Counted from the stretch's first letter, positions 7,894 through 18,394 are shown. The stretch: 64,000 nucleotides of DNA from Paracoccus sanguinis (GCF_900106665.1 NZ_FNNA01000002.1:806001-870000); one strand, 5' to 3'. Numbers and translations are program-made. The notes: generated by a model from the sequence alone, not told the origin.

Positions 7894-8910
7894 TCAAAAC
7901 TGGTCGTCGAACCGCTTGGCGAGGTCCTCGATGTTCTCGGGCGGCCACTCGACCACGTCCATGCCGAGGTGCAGGCCCATGCCCGAGAGCACTTCCTTGA
8001 TCTCGTTGAGGGACTTGCGGCCGAAGTTCGGGGTCCGCAGCATCTCGGCCTCGGTCTTCTGGATGAGGTCGCCGATGTAGACGATGTTGTCGTTCTTCAG
8101 GCAGTTGGCCGACCGCACGGAGAGCTCGAGCTCGTCGACCTTCTTCAGCAGCCGCGGGTCGAACTCGAGCCCGTCCTCGGCGTCCGAGCTGCGGGCCGAT
8201 TCGGGTTCCTCGAAGTTGACGAACACCGCGAGCTGGTCCTGCAGGATGCGGGCGGCATAGGCCACCGCGTCCTCGGGCGACAGCGAGCCGTCGGTCTCGA
8301 CCCGCATGGTCAGCTTGTCATAGTCCAGCACCTGGCCCTCGCGGGTCGGCGTGACCTCGTAGCTGACCCGCTTGACCGGCGAGAAGATCGCGTCGATCGG
8401 GATCAGCCCGATGGGGGCATCCTCGGGGCGGTTCTTGTCGGCGGCGACGTAGCCCTTGCCGACCGCGACGGTCAGCTCCATGTGCAGGTCCGCGCCCTCG
8501 TCGAGGTGGCAGATCACGTGGTCGCGGTTCAGCACCGTGATGCCCGCGGTCTCGGAGATCTGGCCGGCGGTGACGGCCCCCGGCCCCTTGGCCGAGAGGG
8601 TCAGGCGCTTCGGCCCGTCCACGTCCATCTTGAGCGTCACGCCCTTGAGGTTCAGCACGATGTCGGTCACGTCCTCGCGGACGCCGGCGACCGACGAGAA
8701 CTCGTGCAGCACGTTGTCGATCTGCACCGAGGTGATCGCGGCGCCCTGCAGCGACGACATCAGCACCCGGCGCAGCGCGTTGCCGAGCGTGAGGCCGAAG
8801 CCGCGCTCGAGCGGTTCGGCGACGACGGTGGCCACGCGCGCGGCCTGTGCGCCCGGACGGACGTCAAGCTGCGCCGGCTTGATCAGCTCGGCCCAATTCT
8901 TGTGGATCAT
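7894..8910 (-). CDS. rpoA: DNA-directed RNA polymerase subunit alpha
   Basis: A 338-residue alpha subunit. The N-terminal dimerisation domain includes [20 protein letters not shown] and the conserved [19 protein letters not shown] region. After a linker at about 235-250 comes the C-terminal domain ([19 protein letters not shown], then [13 protein letters not shown]) that contacts UP elements and activators. The ATG at 8910 ([12 protein letters not shown]) is the family start and is preceded by GGAGG-like bases. It stands between rpsK and rplQ as in most bacteria, with strong hairpins in both flanking gaps. Confidence 0.98.
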   Translation of the reverse strand: MIHKNWAELIKPAQLDVRPGAQAARVATVVAEPLERGFGLTLGNALRRVLMSSLQGAAITSVQIDNVLHEFSSVAGVREDVTDIVLNLKGVTLKMDVDGPKRLTLSAKGPGAVTAGQISETAGITVLNRDHVICHLDEGADLHMELTVAVGKGYVAADKNRPEDAPIGLIPIDAIFSPVKRVSYEVTPTREGQVLDYDKLTMRVETDGSLSPEDAVAYAARILQDQLAVFVNFEEPESARSSDAEDGLEFDPRLLKKVDELELSVRSANCLKNDNIVYIGDLIQKTEAEMLRTPNFGRKSLNEIKEVLSGMGLHLGMDVVEWPPENIEDLAKRFDDQF

Positions 8911-8982
8911 GCGATTGCCTCCATTCCTGTTTCCGGCCCCATGTCCAGCCGCCGGAAACGCCCGAGGTATAAAATGCGACGA

Positions 8983-9012
8983 CCGGCCCCCGCCGGGACG
9001 GGCGGGGGCCGG
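8983..9012. other. Perfect intercistronic hairpin between rpsK and rpoA
   Basis: Arms CCGGCCCCCGCC and GGCGGGGGCCGG (8983-8994, 9001-9012) form a perfect 12-bp stem with a 6-base loop, 16 bases beyond the rpsK stop. On the minus strand it is followed by an ATTTTAT stretch at short distance, so partial termination or attenuation before rpoA is possible. Confidence 0.55.
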
Positions 9013-9028
9013 GCAGAAATCGGTCGGG

Positions 9029-9418
9029 TCAGACGCGCCGGCGCTTGGGCGGGCGGACACCGTTGTGGGCGATCGGCGTCACGTCGCGGATCGCGGTGAT
9101 GTTGAAGCCGACGGCGGCCAGCGCGCGCAGCGCGGATTCGCGGCCCGAGCCGGGGCCCTGGACCTCGACCTCGATGGTCCGCATCCCGTGCTCCTGCGCC
9201 TTCTTTCCGGCGTCCTCGGCGGCCATCTGGGCGGCGTAGGGGGTCGATTTGCGCGAACCCTTGAAGCCCATGGTGCCGGCCGACGACCAGGCGATGGCGT
9301 TGCCCTGCACGTCCGAAATCAGGATCTTTGTGTTGTTGAACGACGAGTTCACATGCGCCACGCCGGTGGCGATGTTCTTGCGTTCCTTGCGCTTCATGCG
9401 CGTCTTGTCGCGTGCCAT
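9029..9418 (-). CDS. rpsK: 30S ribosomal protein S11
   Basis: A 129-residue small-subunit protein with the S11 signatures [33 protein letters not shown] and the C-terminal [10 protein letters not shown]. Length and ends match the family. The ATG at 9418 lies 12 bases after the rpsM stop and has a GGAGA site. It is cotranscribed with rpsM and rpoA. Confidence 0.98.
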   Translation of the reverse strand: MARDKTRMKRKERKNIATGVAHVNSSFNNTKILISDVQGNAIAWSSAGTMGFKGSRKSTPYAAQMAAEDAGKKAQEHGMRTIEVEVQGPGSGRESALRALAAVGFNITAIRDVTPIAHNGVRPPKRRRV

Positions 9419-9430
9419 GTTGCGCTCTCC

Positions 9431-9799
9431 TTATTTCTTCTTGCCGGCGATGGGTTTCGCCGGGCCCTTGCGGGTGCGGGCGTTGGTGTGGGTGCGCTGG
9501 CCGCGCACCGGCAGGCCGCGGCGGTGGCGCAGCCCGCGGTAGGACCCGAGGTCCATCATCCGCTTGATGTTCATCTGCGTCTCGCGGCGCAGGTCGCCCT
9601 CGACGGTCAGGTTCGCGTCGATGTATTCGCGGATCTGCAGCACTTCCGCGTCGGAAAGCTCGTTGACGCGGCGGGCGCGGTCGATGCCGACGGCCTCGCA
9701 GATCTGTTCGGCGTACATGGCGCCAATGCCGTGGATATATTGCAGCGCGATCGGAACACGCTTGCCGGTCGGGATGTTGACGCCAGCGATACGAGCCAA
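9431..9799 (-). CDS. rpsM: 30S ribosomal protein S13 (TTG start)
   Basis: A 122-residue small-subunit head protein. The sequence opens [20 protein letters not shown] after the initiator, carries the helix-turn-helix-like [16 protein letters not shown] and [17 protein letters not shown], and ends in a Lys-rich AKPIAGKKK tail. The only codon at the conserved N-terminus is TTG at 9799, preceded by AAGGAAG at 9-base spacing; no ATG or GTG exists at a sensible position. The upstream neighbour is not adk but an unrelated secreted-protein gene, with a 129-base gap that holds a hairpin. Confidence 0.96.
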   Translation of the reverse strand: MARIAGVNIPTGKRVPIALQYIHGIGAMYAEQICEAVGIDRARRVNELSDAEVLQIREYIDANLTVEGDLRRETQMNIKRMMDLGSYRGLRHRRGLPVRGQRTHTNARTRKGPAKPIAGKKK

Positions 9800-9856
9800 G
9801 TCCGGTCTTCCTTTTCGTTGCGGGTCCGTAGCACCAGACCCTTTTTTCACAACCAA

Positions 9857-9884
9857 TGGCCCGCGGCGGTCAGCCGTCGGGCCA
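9857..9884. other. Hairpin upstream of rpsM
   Basis: TGGCCCG-CGGC, loop GGTCA, GCCG-T-CGGGCCA (9857-9884) forms an 11-bp stem with one bulge. On the minus strand it follows the secreted-protein gene (stop at 9929) and precedes rpsM by about 57 bases, so it may stabilise the upstream message or modulate rpsM. No T-run follows on the minus strand. Confidence 0.4.
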
Positions 9885-9928
9885 GGGCTCACCCCGGATG
9901 GGTGATTCTCGCATGGAGATGGCGGTTT

Positions 9929-10498
9929 TTAGTCGCTGGTGACCGGAGCGTCAACCCCGTGGACCCTGTCGGGCGCCGGGATCTGGTCGGGCGGCAGGCC
10001 GCTGGAGCCGGGGTAGAAGTGCTCGCAGGCGCAGGCGGCGCGCAGGTTCTGGCCCCAGTCTACCGCCAGCGGGATGGAGTTGCCGGCGTCGCCGATCCCC
10101 TGCTCGACCGCCGAAAGGTCGCGCAAGCCCCCCGTGCCCCGCAGCGCCGCGAGGCGGCTGGCGTAGGCGGTCGCTTCGGGCAGCGGCCACGCGGTGCCGG
10201 GCGCGATGGCGCGGTCCGAGACGAAGAGCTCGGTGCCCGCGCGGCAGTCCACCAGCTCGATCTCGCGCGAGGCGGAGTGCCCCGAGACCTCGGTGAGCTG
10301 GCTGACGAACCCGCCCCCATCGTCCCGCGCGGCCGCGATGTGCCAGGTGCTGCCGGGGTCGTCGCCCTGGGCCGGATAGACCAGCTCGTGCCCGCAGGGC
10401 GCCAGCAGCCCGAGCGTGGGGGGCGGCGCGTCGGCCCGCGCTGCCCCCAACGGCAGCGCGACGAGCAGCGCCGCGAGCGCCACCCCGCCGTGGCTCAC
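9929..10498 (-). CDS. Secreted protein of unknown function inserted between adk and rpsM
   Basis: I do not recognise this 189-residue protein. The GTG at 10498 overlaps the adk stop (GTGA). The N-terminus has a hydrophobic stretch ([18 protein letters not shown]) typical of a signal peptide, so the mature protein is probably periplasmic. Four cysteines (35, 85, 156, 158) could form two disulphides or, for 156/158, a CxC metal site. The rest is mixed with no membrane span. Its place inside a ribosomal/secY/adk operon is odd; it would be coexpressed with the translation machinery. Codon use resembles its neighbours, so recent transfer is not suggested. Confidence 0.7.
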   Translation of the reverse strand: MSHGGVALAALLVALPLGAARADAPPPTLGLLAPCGHELVYPAQGDDPGSTWHIAAARDDGGGFVSQLTEVSGHSASREIELVDCRAGTELFVSDRAIAPGTAWPLPEATAYASRLAALRGTGGLRDLSAVEQGIGDAGNSIPLAVDWGQNLRAACACEHFYPGSSGLPPDQIPAPDRVHGVDAPVTSD

Positions 10499-11154
10499 CC
10501 GCTCAGACCGTCCATGATGCCCGCGACCTGCCGGCCCACGGCGTCCATCTCGGCCATGCCGTCGACCGGGTGCAGCTGGCCCTTGGCGTAGTAGTAGCCG
10601 ATCAGCGGCGAGGTCTTTTTGTAGTACTCGAGCAGCCGGGTCCGCAGGCTGTCGGCGTTGTCGTCGGCGCGGCGGCGCAGGTCGGTCGAGCCGCAGACGT
10701 CGCACTTGCCCGGCTCGGTCGTCGGCTTGGTGGTGTCGTGATAGACCTCACCGCAGTTGCCGCAGGTGAAGCGGCCGCTGATCCGGTCCACGAGGGCGGC
10801 GTCATCCACCTGCATCTCGATCACCGCGTCGATCTTGCGGCCCATGCCGGCGAGCAGCTCCTCGAGCGCGTCGGCCTGCGGCAGGGTGCGGGGGAAGCCG
10901 TCGAAGATGAAGCCGGGGGCGTCCACGGTCTCGAGCTTCTCGCGGATGAGGCCGATCACGATCTCGTCCGTGACGAGCTGGCCCTTGTCCATCACATCGG
11001 CCACCACGCGGCCCATCTCGGTCCCCGAGGTGCGCGCCTCGCGCAGCATGTCGCCCGTGGACAACTGCACGAGGCCACGATCCTCGACGAGCGTGCGGGC
11101 CTGGGTGCCCTTCCCGGCGCCGGGCGGACCCAGCAGGATGATGTTGATGGTCAA
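10495..11154 (-). CDS. adk: Adenylate kinase with zinc-type LID (TTG start)
   Basis: A 219-residue enzyme converting ATP and AMP to two ADP. The P-loop is GPPGAGKGT (9-17), the AMP-binding part includes [10 protein letters not shown] (81-90), and the LID carries four cysteines (131, 134, 151, 154), the long zinc-binding form also seen in many Gram-positive enzymes. The start is TTG at 11154 (TTG-ACC-ATC-AAC) with a G-rich ribosome-binding site seven bases upstream; no ATG precedes the conserved TINIILLG. It follows secY as usual, but the next gene is a secreted protein rather than rpsM. Confidence 0.96.
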   Translation of the reverse strand: MTINIILLGPPGAGKGTQARTLVEDRGLVQLSTGDMLREARTSGTEMGRVVADVMDKGQLVTDEIVIGLIREKLETVDAPGFIFDGFPRTLPQADALEELLAGMGRKIDAVIEMQVDDAALVDRISGRFTCGNCGEVYHDTTKPTTEPGKCDVCGSTDLRRRADDNADSLRTRLLEYYKKTSPLIGYYYAKGQLHPVDGMAEMDAVGRQVAGIMDGLSG

Positions 11155-11215
11155 TTCGTCCCCCCCTTTAACATGACACCGCGCGCGCCCGGACCGGGCA
11201 CGCGCGAAGGTTGCG

Positions 11216-12586
<1,371 letters not shown>

Positions 12587-12648
12587 GACTGCCCCTTGTC
12601 GTTCCGGCCCGCGGGTCGGCATATGTGTCCGGCCGTGGCCGGATTTGG

Positions 12649-12685
12649 CAGCGCCGCCGGACCCGTTCCGGTCGCGGCGGCGCTG
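12649..12685. other. Long hairpin between rplO and secY
   Basis: Arms CAGCGCCGCCG and CGGCGGCGCTG (12649-12659, 12675-12685) with an inner GACC/GGTC stem make a long hairpin in the 175-base gap, and a smaller perfect CCGGCC-GT-GGCCGG hairpin lies beside it at 12629-12642. Such structures between rplO and secY could allow differential expression of the translocase. Confidence 0.5.
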
Positions 12686-12761
12686 TCCGTCAACTCGGAC
12701 GCTATCTATGGGGCGGCGCGCGCCCCTTCAACAGCTTTCCGCCCCTCCGCTGCGCCGGGCG

Positions 12762-13259
12762 TCAGGCCTCGGCGCTCGCCTCGGTGGCGGTCTCGCGCAC
12801 CGGACGGGTCAGGGTCAGCGAGCCGCCGGCCTTTTCCACCGCCTCGGCCGCGGCCTTCGACGCCCCCGCGAGGGTCAGGTTCAGCGCCGCGGTCAGTTCG
12901 CCCTTGGCGAGCAGGCGGATGCCGTCGAGCTTGCGCTTGGTGGCGCCGGCTTCGATCAGCGCGTCCTCGGTGATCGCGTCGCCCGCGTTCAGCTTGCCCG
13001 CATCGACCATCGCCTGCAGCTGGCCGAGGTTGACCACCGCGAACTCGAGCCGGTTCGGCTTGTTGAAGCCGCGCTTCGGCAGGCGGCGGTAGAGCGGCAT
13101 CTGGCCGCCCTCATAGCCCCCGAGCGCCACGCCCGAGCGCGAGGTCTGGCCCTTGATGCCGCGGCCGGCGGTCTTGCCCTTGCCCGAACCCGGGCCGCGC
13201 GCCACGCGCTTCTTCTTGCGGTTGGCGCCGTCGTTGTCGCGCAGTTCGTTCAGTTTCAT
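12762..13259 (-). CDS. rplO: 50S ribosomal protein L15
   Basis: A 165-residue large-subunit protein beginning [12 protein letters not shown] with the basic loop [17 protein letters not shown], then [13 protein letters not shown]. The C-terminal part is Ala-rich and ends in TEASAEA. The ATG at 13259 has a GGAGAAG site. In the usual spc operon rpmD and rpsE lie just upstream; here the next 139 bases contain neither, and a Fur-family gene follows, so rplO heads this unit or is read through from that regulator gene. Confidence 0.97.
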   Translation of the reverse strand: MKLNELRDNDGANRKKKRVARGPGSGKGKTAGRGIKGQTSRSGVALGGYEGGQMPLYRRLPKRGFNKPNRLEFAVVNLGQLQAMVDAGKLNAGDAITEDALIEAGATKRKLDGIRLLAKGELTAALNLTLAGASKAAAEAVEKAGGSLTLTRPVRETATEASAEA

Positions 13260-13398
13260 GTCGCTTCTCCTGATGCCGGAAACGTCCCCGGAAGCGAAGG
13301 GCGGGACGCACACGGCCTGATGGGTAGGAATCGCCCGCGGACGTGTGCCGAGGACGAACCCGGGGGCCATAAGCGAGAACCGCCCCGGACGCAAGCGC

Positions 13399-13914
13399 TC
13401 AGGCGTCGGGCGCGGGCTCGGGTGCGGGCTCGGGTGCGGGCTCGATGCGGCGCCCGAAGAGCACGAGGTGGTGGTCCACGATGCGGTAGCCGTAGCGCGC
13501 CGCGACGCGGGCCTGCAGAGCCTCGATCTCGGCCGAGACGAACTCGATCACCTCGCCCGAATCGACGTCGATCAGGTGGTCGTGGTGGGCCGCGGGCTCG
13601 GCCTCGAAGCGGGCGGGACCGGCGTCGAAGCGGTGCTGGCGCAGGAAGCCCTTGTCGGTGAGCGTGGCGAGGGTGCGGTAGGTCGTCGCCTGCGAGACGC
13701 TCGGGTCGATCCGGCGGGCCCGGTCCAGCACCGCCTCGGCGTCGGGGTGGTCGGCGGCGCGCAGCAGCACCTCGGCGATGGCCTGGCGCTGGCGGGTGAC
13801 GCGCAGCCCGGCGCCGCGCAGCATCTCGTCGATCTGCGCCCGCGCCGCGGCGGGATGGTCGGGCAGCGGGGGCGCGGCGGGTGGAGGGGTGAGGGGCGGG
13901 TCGCGGTCGGTCAT
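13399..13914 (-). CDS. mur: Fur-family metalloregulator, probably manganese-responsive (Mur)
   Basis: A 171-residue Fur-family repressor. The winged helix includes [16 protein letters not shown] and [17 protein letters not shown]; the metal-binding hinge has HHDH (110-113), Glu in GEVIEFV and His148/His149. There is no cysteine anywhere, so it lacks the structural CxxC zinc site of Zur and many Fur proteins, as is typical of the alphaproteobacterial Fur/Mur branch. The C-terminus is a short Glu-Pro-Ala-Pro repeat, a low-complexity tail. It is divergent from sitABCD with operator-like dyads between, which supports control of that transporter by Mn or Fe. Mur versus Fur is inferred from context. 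Confidence 0.8.
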   Translation of the reverse strand: MTDRDPPLTPPPAAPPLPDHPAAARAQIDEMLRGAGLRVTRQRQAIAEVLLRAADHPDAEAVLDRARRIDPSVSQATTYRTLATLTDKGFLRQHRFDAGPARFEAEPAAHHDHLIDVDSGEVIEFVSAEIEALQARVAARYGYRIVDHHLVLFGRRIEPAPEPAPEPAPDA

Positions 13915-13952
13915 GGGACAAGGGTAGCGCCGCAGGCCGCACCGATCAAGAT

Positions 13953-14000
13953 GAGAGCGGTTCTCGTCTGGCTTGACAGTTGAGAACCGTTCCCGATAAC
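13953..14000 (+). promoter_or_regulatory. sitA promoter with two Fur/Mur-like dyads
   Basis: TTGACA (13973-13978) and GATAAC (13995-14000), 16 bases apart, form a good sigma-70 promoter 46 bases before sitA. Two related dyads, GAGAGCGGTTCTC (13953-13965) and GAGAACCGTTCCC (13982-13994), flank and fill it; their cores CGGTTCTC and GAGAACCG are exact inverted copies. The second lies between -35 and -10, a good place for repression by the divergent Fur-family protein. Confidence 0.6.
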
Positions 14001-14046
14001 TGGCGGGCAGCGCCCCCGCTGGCGCGCGAAGGATGAGGGTGCAGGC

Positions 14047-14994
14047 GTGACGGCGACAGGCAGATGGCTGGCGGCAGGGGCGGTGCTGATGGCGCTGCTC
14101 GCGGGGCTGATGCTCGCCGCCGGCGGTTCTGGCCCCGGCACGGCGCCCGCGGCCCGCGCGGCGGACGGGCGTCTGGTCGTCGTGACCACCTTCACGGTGC
14201 TCGCCGACATGGCCCGCAACGTGGCGGGCGACCACGCCGAGGTCGTCTCGATCACCAAGCCCGGGGCCGAGATCCATGGCTACGAGCCCACCCCGCAGGA
14301 CATCGTGCGCGCCACCCGCGCCGACCTGATCCTGTGGAACGGGCTGGGGCTCGAGCGCTGGTTCGCGCAGTTCCTCTCGACCCTGCCGCCGACGCCCGCG
14401 GCGGTCGTCTCGGACGGGCTGGCGCCGATCGCCATCGCCGGCGGCCACACGGCCGGCGCCCCCAACCCGCACGGCTGGATGGGGGTCGAGGGCGCGCGCA
14501 TCTACGTCACCAATATCGCCGACGCGCTGGCGCAGGCGGACCCGGCCAATGCCGACGCCTACCACGCCAACGCGGCCGCCTATCTGGACCGGATCGAGGC
14601 CGCGCTCGCCCCGGCCCGCGCCCGGATCGCGGCGCTGCCGCCCGAACGGCGCTGGCTCGTGACCTGCGAGGGCGCGTTCCCCTATCTCGCCCGCGACCTG
14701 GGACTGCGCGAGCTGTACCTCTGGCCGATCAACGCCGACCAGACCGGTACCCCGCAGCAGGTCCGCGCGGTGGTGGACGGGGTGCGCGCCCATCGCGTGC
14801 CGGCGGTGTTCTGCGAAAGCACCGTCAGCCAGAAGCCCGCCCGCCAGGTCGCGCGCGAAACCGGCGCGGCCTATGGCGGCATCCTTTACGTCGACAGCCT
14901 GACCCCCGCCGACGGGGCGGTGCCGAGCTACCTCGACCTCTTGCGCGTCACCACCGACACCATCGCCCGCGGGCTGACCGGAGCCGCCTCATGA
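14047..14994 (+). CDS. sitA: Manganese/iron ABC transporter substrate-binding protein SitA
   Basis: A 315-residue cluster A-I metal-binding protein (ZnuA/SitA/PsaA family). A signal peptide or anchor covers residues 1-39. The expected four ligands are visible as His77 (EIHGYEPTP), His142 (NPHGWM), Glu208 (TCEGAFPY) and Asp283 (YVDSL); the His/His/Glu/Asp set suits Mn or Fe better than zinc, and no His-rich loop typical of ZnuA is present. The GTG at 14047 follows a G-rich site and is the only sensible start before the signal. It begins sitABCD, all four genes coupled by ATGA overlaps. Confidence 0.9.
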   Translation: MTATGRWLAAGAVLMALLAGLMLAAGGSGPGTAPAARAADGRLVVVTTFTVLADMARNVAGDHAEVVSITKPGAEIHGYEPTPQDIVRATRADLILWNGLGLERWFAQFLSTLPPTPAAVVSDGLAPIAIAGGHTAGAPNPHGWMGVEGARIYVTNIADALAQADPANADAYHANAAAYLDRIEAALAPARARIAALPPERRWLVTCEGAFPYLARDLGLRELYLWPINADQTGTPQQVRAVVDGVRAHRVPAVFCESTVSQKPARQVARETGAAYGGILYVDSLTPADGAVPSYLDLLRVTTDTIARGLTGAAS

Positions 14995-15887
14995 CCGCCT
15001 CACCCCCCGTGGACAGCGCCGCGGCCGTCCCGATGGACGGCATCGTCGCCCGCGACGTGACCGTGACCTACCGCAACGGCCTGACCGCGCTGTCGCACGC
15101 GAGTTTCGCCGTCCCGCGCGGCACGGTGACCGCGCTGGTCGGCGTCAACGGCGCCGGAAAATCCACGCTCTTCAAGGCGATCATGGGCTTCGTGCCGACC
15201 GGCGCGGGCGAGATCACGCTGATGGGCCGCCCGGTCGCGCGGGCGCTGCGCGAGAACCTCGTGGCCTATGTCCCGCAGGCCGAAGAGGTGGACTGGTCCT
15301 TCCCGGTGCTGGTCGAGGACGTGGTGATGATGGGCCGCTACGGCCACATGGGGCTGATGCGCCGACCCCGCGCGCCCGACCGCGCCGCCGTCACCGCGGC
15401 GCTGGCGCGGGTGGGGATGGAGGCGTTCCGCCACCGCCAGATCGGCGAGCTGTCCGGCGGCCAGAAGAAGCGCGTGTTCCTCGCCCGGGCGCTGGCGCAG
15501 GACGGGCAGGTGATCCTGCTCGACGAGCCCTTCACCGGCGTCGACGTGACGACCGAGGAACAGATCGTGGCGCTCTTAGGCGAACTCAGGGCCGAGGGGC
15601 GGGTGATGCTGGTCTCGACCCACAACCTCGGCTCGGTGCCGCGGTTCTGCGACCGGGTGGTGCTGGTCAAGGGCACGGTGCTGGCCTACGGCCCGACCGA
15701 GACGACCTTCACCCGCGCCAACCTCGCACGCGCCTTCGGCGGGCAGCTGCGCGAGGTCTCGCTGGGCGGGCCGGACCTGCACCACGACGACCACGCCGAC
15801 GACCGGCGGCTGACGATCCTGACCGACGACGAGCGCGCGGTGGTCCATTACGGCGGCCGCCCGCTGGTGCCGGGGGACGAAGGATGA
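14991..15887 (+). CDS. sitB: Manganese/iron ABC transporter ATP-binding protein SitB
   Basis: A 298-residue ABC ATPase. Walker A is GVNGAGKST (51-59), the Q-loop falls at [10 protein letters not shown], the signature is LSGGQKKR (154-161), Walker B is VILLDEP (174-180) and the H-loop is STHNLG. An added C-terminal region from about 255 contains HHDDHADD (264-271), which could sense or bind metal. The ATG at 14991 overlaps the sitA stop by four bases. It powers the SitC/SitD permeases at the inner membrane. Confidence 0.92.
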   Translation: MTASPPVDSAAAVPMDGIVARDVTVTYRNGLTALSHASFAVPRGTVTALVGVNGAGKSTLFKAIMGFVPTGAGEITLMGRPVARALRENLVAYVPQAEEVDWSFPVLVEDVVMMGRYGHMGLMRRPRAPDRAAVTAALARVGMEAFRHRQIGELSGGQKKRVFLARALAQDGQVILLDEPFTGVDVTTEEQIVALLGELRAEGRVMLVSTHNLGSVPRFCDRVVLVKGTVLAYGPTETTFTRANLARAFGGQLREVSLGGPDLHHDDHADDRRLTILTDDERAVVHYGGRPLVPGDEG

Positions 15888-16756
15888 GCGCGGCGTTCGA
15901 GCCCTTCGCCTATCGTTACATGATCGACGCGATCTGGGTGGCGGCGCTGGTCGGCGGGGTCTGCGGGTTCCTGTCCTGCTATCTCATGCTCAAGGGCTGG
16001 TCGCTGATCGGCGACGCGCTGAGCCATTCCGTCGTGCCCGGCGTCGCCATCGCGGGCCTTCTGGGCCTGCCCTTCGCACTCGGCGCCTTCGTCGCAGGCG
16101 GCCTCGCCGCCGCTGCGATGCTGGCGTTGCAGGACCGCTCGGGGCTCAAGAGCGACGTGGTGATCGGGCTGATCTTCACTGCCTTCTTCGGGCTCGGCCT
16201 CTTCATCGTCTCGGTGGCGCCGATGGCGGTGTCGATCCAGACCATCGTGATGGGCAATATCCTGGCGATCCCCCCCGCCGACACGGTGCAGCTGGCGCTG
16301 ATCGGCGGGGTGACGCTCGCCGTCCTACTGGTCCGCTGGCGCGACCTCGTGGCGGTGTTCTTCGACGAGATCCACGCCCGCACCATCGGCCTGCGGCCGG
16401 CCCGCCTCAAGGCGCTGTTCTTCGCGCTGCTCGCGGCCTCGGTGGTGGCGGGGATGCAGACGGTGGGGGCGTTCCTCGTCATCGCGCTGGTGGTGACGCC
16501 GGGGGCGACGGCGTATCTGCTGACCGACCGCTTCCCGCGGCTTCTGGCGCTGGCGGTGGCGATCGGGGCGGGGACGAGCGCGCTCGGCGCCTATCTCAGC
16601 TATTTCCTCGACGGGGCGACGGGGGGGATCATCGTGCTGCTGCAGACGGCGCTGTTCGTCGCGGCGTTCGTCCTCGCCCCCACCCACGGGCTGCTGGCCG
16701 CCCGCGCCCGGGCCCGCGCCGCGCTGAAGCCCCATCCGGCGGCGAGGGCGGAATGA
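15884..16756 (+). CDS. sitC: Manganese/iron ABC transporter permease SitC
   Basis: A 290-residue ABC-3 family permease with about eight hydrophobic segments. Family landmarks are [19 protein letters not shown] near residue 30, HSVVPGVAI, and the coupling-helix region [12 protein letters not shown]. The last 25 residues are Ala/Arg-rich and cytoplasmic. The ATG at 15884 overlaps the sitB stop (ATGA). It forms a heterodimeric channel with SitD. Confidence 0.92.
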   Translation: MSAAFEPFAYRYMIDAIWVAALVGGVCGFLSCYLMLKGWSLIGDALSHSVVPGVAIAGLLGLPFALGAFVAGGLAAAAMLALQDRSGLKSDVVIGLIFTAFFGLGLFIVSVAPMAVSIQTIVMGNILAIPPADTVQLALIGGVTLAVLLVRWRDLVAVFFDEIHARTIGLRPARLKALFFALLAASVVAGMQTVGAFLVIALVVTPGATAYLLTDRFPRLLALAVAIGAGTSALGAYLSYFLDGATGGIIVLLQTALFVAAFVLAPTHGLLAARARARAALKPHPAARAE

Positions 16757-17574
16757 GCACGCTCGCGGCCTTTCAGTTCGACTTCATGCAGAACGCGCTG
16801 ATCGCGGCGATGCTGATCGCGCCGGCGGCGGCGATGCTGTCGTGCTTTCTGGTCCTCAAGGGCTGGGCGCTGATGGGCGACGCGGCGAGCCACGCCACGG
16901 TGCCCGGAGTCGTCGTCGCGTGGCTGCTGGGCTGGCCCTACGCGGTGGGCGGGTTTCTGGCCGCGATGGCCTGCACCGTCGCGGTCGGGTTCGTCTCGGA
17001 GAACAGTCGGGTCAAGACCGACACGGTGATGGGGGTGGTCTTCGCGGGGATGTTCGCGGCCGGCATCGTGCTGCACACGGCCACCGGCTCGGGACTGCAT
17101 CTCGACCATATCCTCTTCGGCAACATGCTGGGGATCGAGCCGGCGGAGCTTTGGACGGCCGGCGCGATCTCGGTCGCGGTGGCCGGGCTGCTGCTGGTCA
17201 AGTGGCGCGACTGGCTGCTCGCGGCGTTCGACCCGGTGCAGGCGCGCGCCTCGGGGCTGCGGACGGGGGCGCTGCACTACGGGATGCTGGCGATGCTGTC
17301 GGCGATGATCGTGGCGATGCTGTCGGCGATCGGGCTGATCCTCGCGGTCGGCCTGCTGATCGCGCCGGGGGCGACGGCCTTCCTGCTGACCCGCCGGATG
17401 GGCGAGATGATGGCGGCGGCCTGGGTGATCTGCCTTGCGGCGATGGCCGGCGGGGTGGCGCTGAGCTTCCGGCTCGACAGCGCGCCGGCGCCGACCATCG
17501 TGCTGATCCTGACGGCGATGTTCCTCGCCGCGCTGGGGTGGCGGCAGGTCCGGGTGCGGCGCGCTACCCGCTGA
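16753..17574 (+). CDS. sitD: Manganese/iron ABC transporter permease SitD
   Basis: A 273-residue ABC-3 permease, a paralogue of SitC with the same CFLVLKGWALMGDAASHA and coupling-helix (DPVQARASGLRTGALHY) landmarks and eight or so membrane segments. The presence of two distinct permeases marks the SitABCD type rather than ZnuABC or MntABC. The ATG at 16753 overlaps the sitC stop. Its 3' end overlaps the convergent CoA-transferase gene by 11 bases, leaving no space for a terminator. Confidence 0.92.
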   Translation: MSTLAAFQFDFMQNALIAAMLIAPAAAMLSCFLVLKGWALMGDAASHATVPGVVVAWLLGWPYAVGGFLAAMACTVAVGFVSENSRVKTDTVMGVVFAGMFAAGIVLHTATGSGLHLDHILFGNMLGIEPAELWTAGAISVAVAGLLLVKWRDWLLAAFDPVQARASGLRTGALHYGMLAMLSAMIVAMLSAIGLILAVGLLIAPGATAFLLTRRMGEMMAAAWVICLAAMAGGVALSFRLDSAPAPTIVLILTAMFLAALGWRQVRVRRATR

Positions 17575-18394
17575 AGGGTTCGAGCGGCAGGTCGTGCGCC
17601 TCGGCCAGCGCCCGGACCTCGTCCATGCTGCGGGCGGCGAGGAAGCCCGCCACATCTTCGCCCGCGACCTCGGTCAGCCGGGCCGAGAAATGCGGCTCGA
17701 GCGCCGCGCAGGCCACGAACCCGTCGGCGCAGGGATAGATGCGGTAGTCCCGCCCCGCGCCGGACAGAAGCCCGCCGCCGACCGTCGCCCCGTGCCGGAC
17801 CGCGGCGGCAAAGCGCTGCGCCACCTGCGCGAGGCCGACGCGCGCGTGCCGCCCCGGCAGCCCCCGTTCGCGGCCCAGAAGCAGGGCGCAGGCGGCGGCC
17901 GCGGCGGCCTCGGCCCCGCCGAGATCGGCCAGCAGCGTGCGCGGCATGGCGCGCGGATCGACGAGGCCGGCGGCGGCCTGATAGGTCAGGTCGTGGCCCG
18001 GCACCTCGGGCGCTTCGGTGTCGCCGACGATTTCCACCCACACCAGCGCCGGGTTGACCTGCGCGAGCGCCGGGACGGTGATCCCGAGCCGCGCCAGCGC
18101 CGCGGGGCGGTGGCTCGAAATGAGCACATCAGCGCCGGTCAGGAGTTCGCGGAACCGCGCCTGCCCGGCCTCGGCACGCAAATCCACGGTCTCGACGCGG
18201 GCGGCGGCGTTCAGCTCGGCATACCAGCCGGGCATGATGGTGGCGGTCATGTCGCCCGCGGGCGGCTCGATCTTGATCACCGCCATGCCTTGCGCGGCCA
18301 GCAGCGCCGCGGCCGCGGGGCCCGGGACGTTGGCGGCCATGCAGACGCAGGTGAGGCCGGCAAGCGGCAGGGTCGGGTCGGGCGAATCGGTCAT
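17564..18394 (-). CDS. Short family III CoA-transferase (CaiB/BaiF type)
   Basis: A 276-residue protein of the family that includes formyl-CoA transferase and alpha-methylacyl-CoA racemase. The N-terminal Rossmann-like part (LLAAQGMAVIKIEPPAGD), the SSHRPAALARLG helix and the active-site region GHDLTYQAAAGLVD with the conserved His-Asp are all present, as is the late YPCADGFVACAALEPHFSARL. At 276 residues it is far shorter than the usual 380-430, missing part of the central and C-terminal interlocking region. It may be a compact subfamily rather than a fragment, because the reading frame and codon use are sound. Substrate unknown. Confidence 0.75.
   Translation of the reverse strand: MTDSPDPTLPLAGLTCVCMAANVPGPAAAALLAAQGMAVIKIEPPAGDMTATIMPGWYAELNAAARVETVDLRAEAGQARFRELLTGADVLISSHRPAALARLGITVPALAQVNPALVWVEIVGDTEAPEVPGHDLTYQAAAGLVDPRAMPRTLLADLGGAEAAAAAACALLLGRERGLPGRHARVGLAQVAQRFAAAVRHGATVGGGLLSGAGRDYRIYPCADGFVACAALEPHFSARLTEVAGEDVAGFLAARSMDEVRALAEAHDLPLEPFSG

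Noticed and set aside
9822-9848. GGGTC/GACCC hairpin followed by six T on the plus strand
   Set aside because: It looks like an intrinsic terminator but no plus-strand gene leads into it; the stem is only 5 bp.
7327-10591. Long plus-strand frames opposite rplQ, rpoA, rpsK and rpsM
   Set aside because: They mirror highly conserved genes and have biased composition; no start signals.
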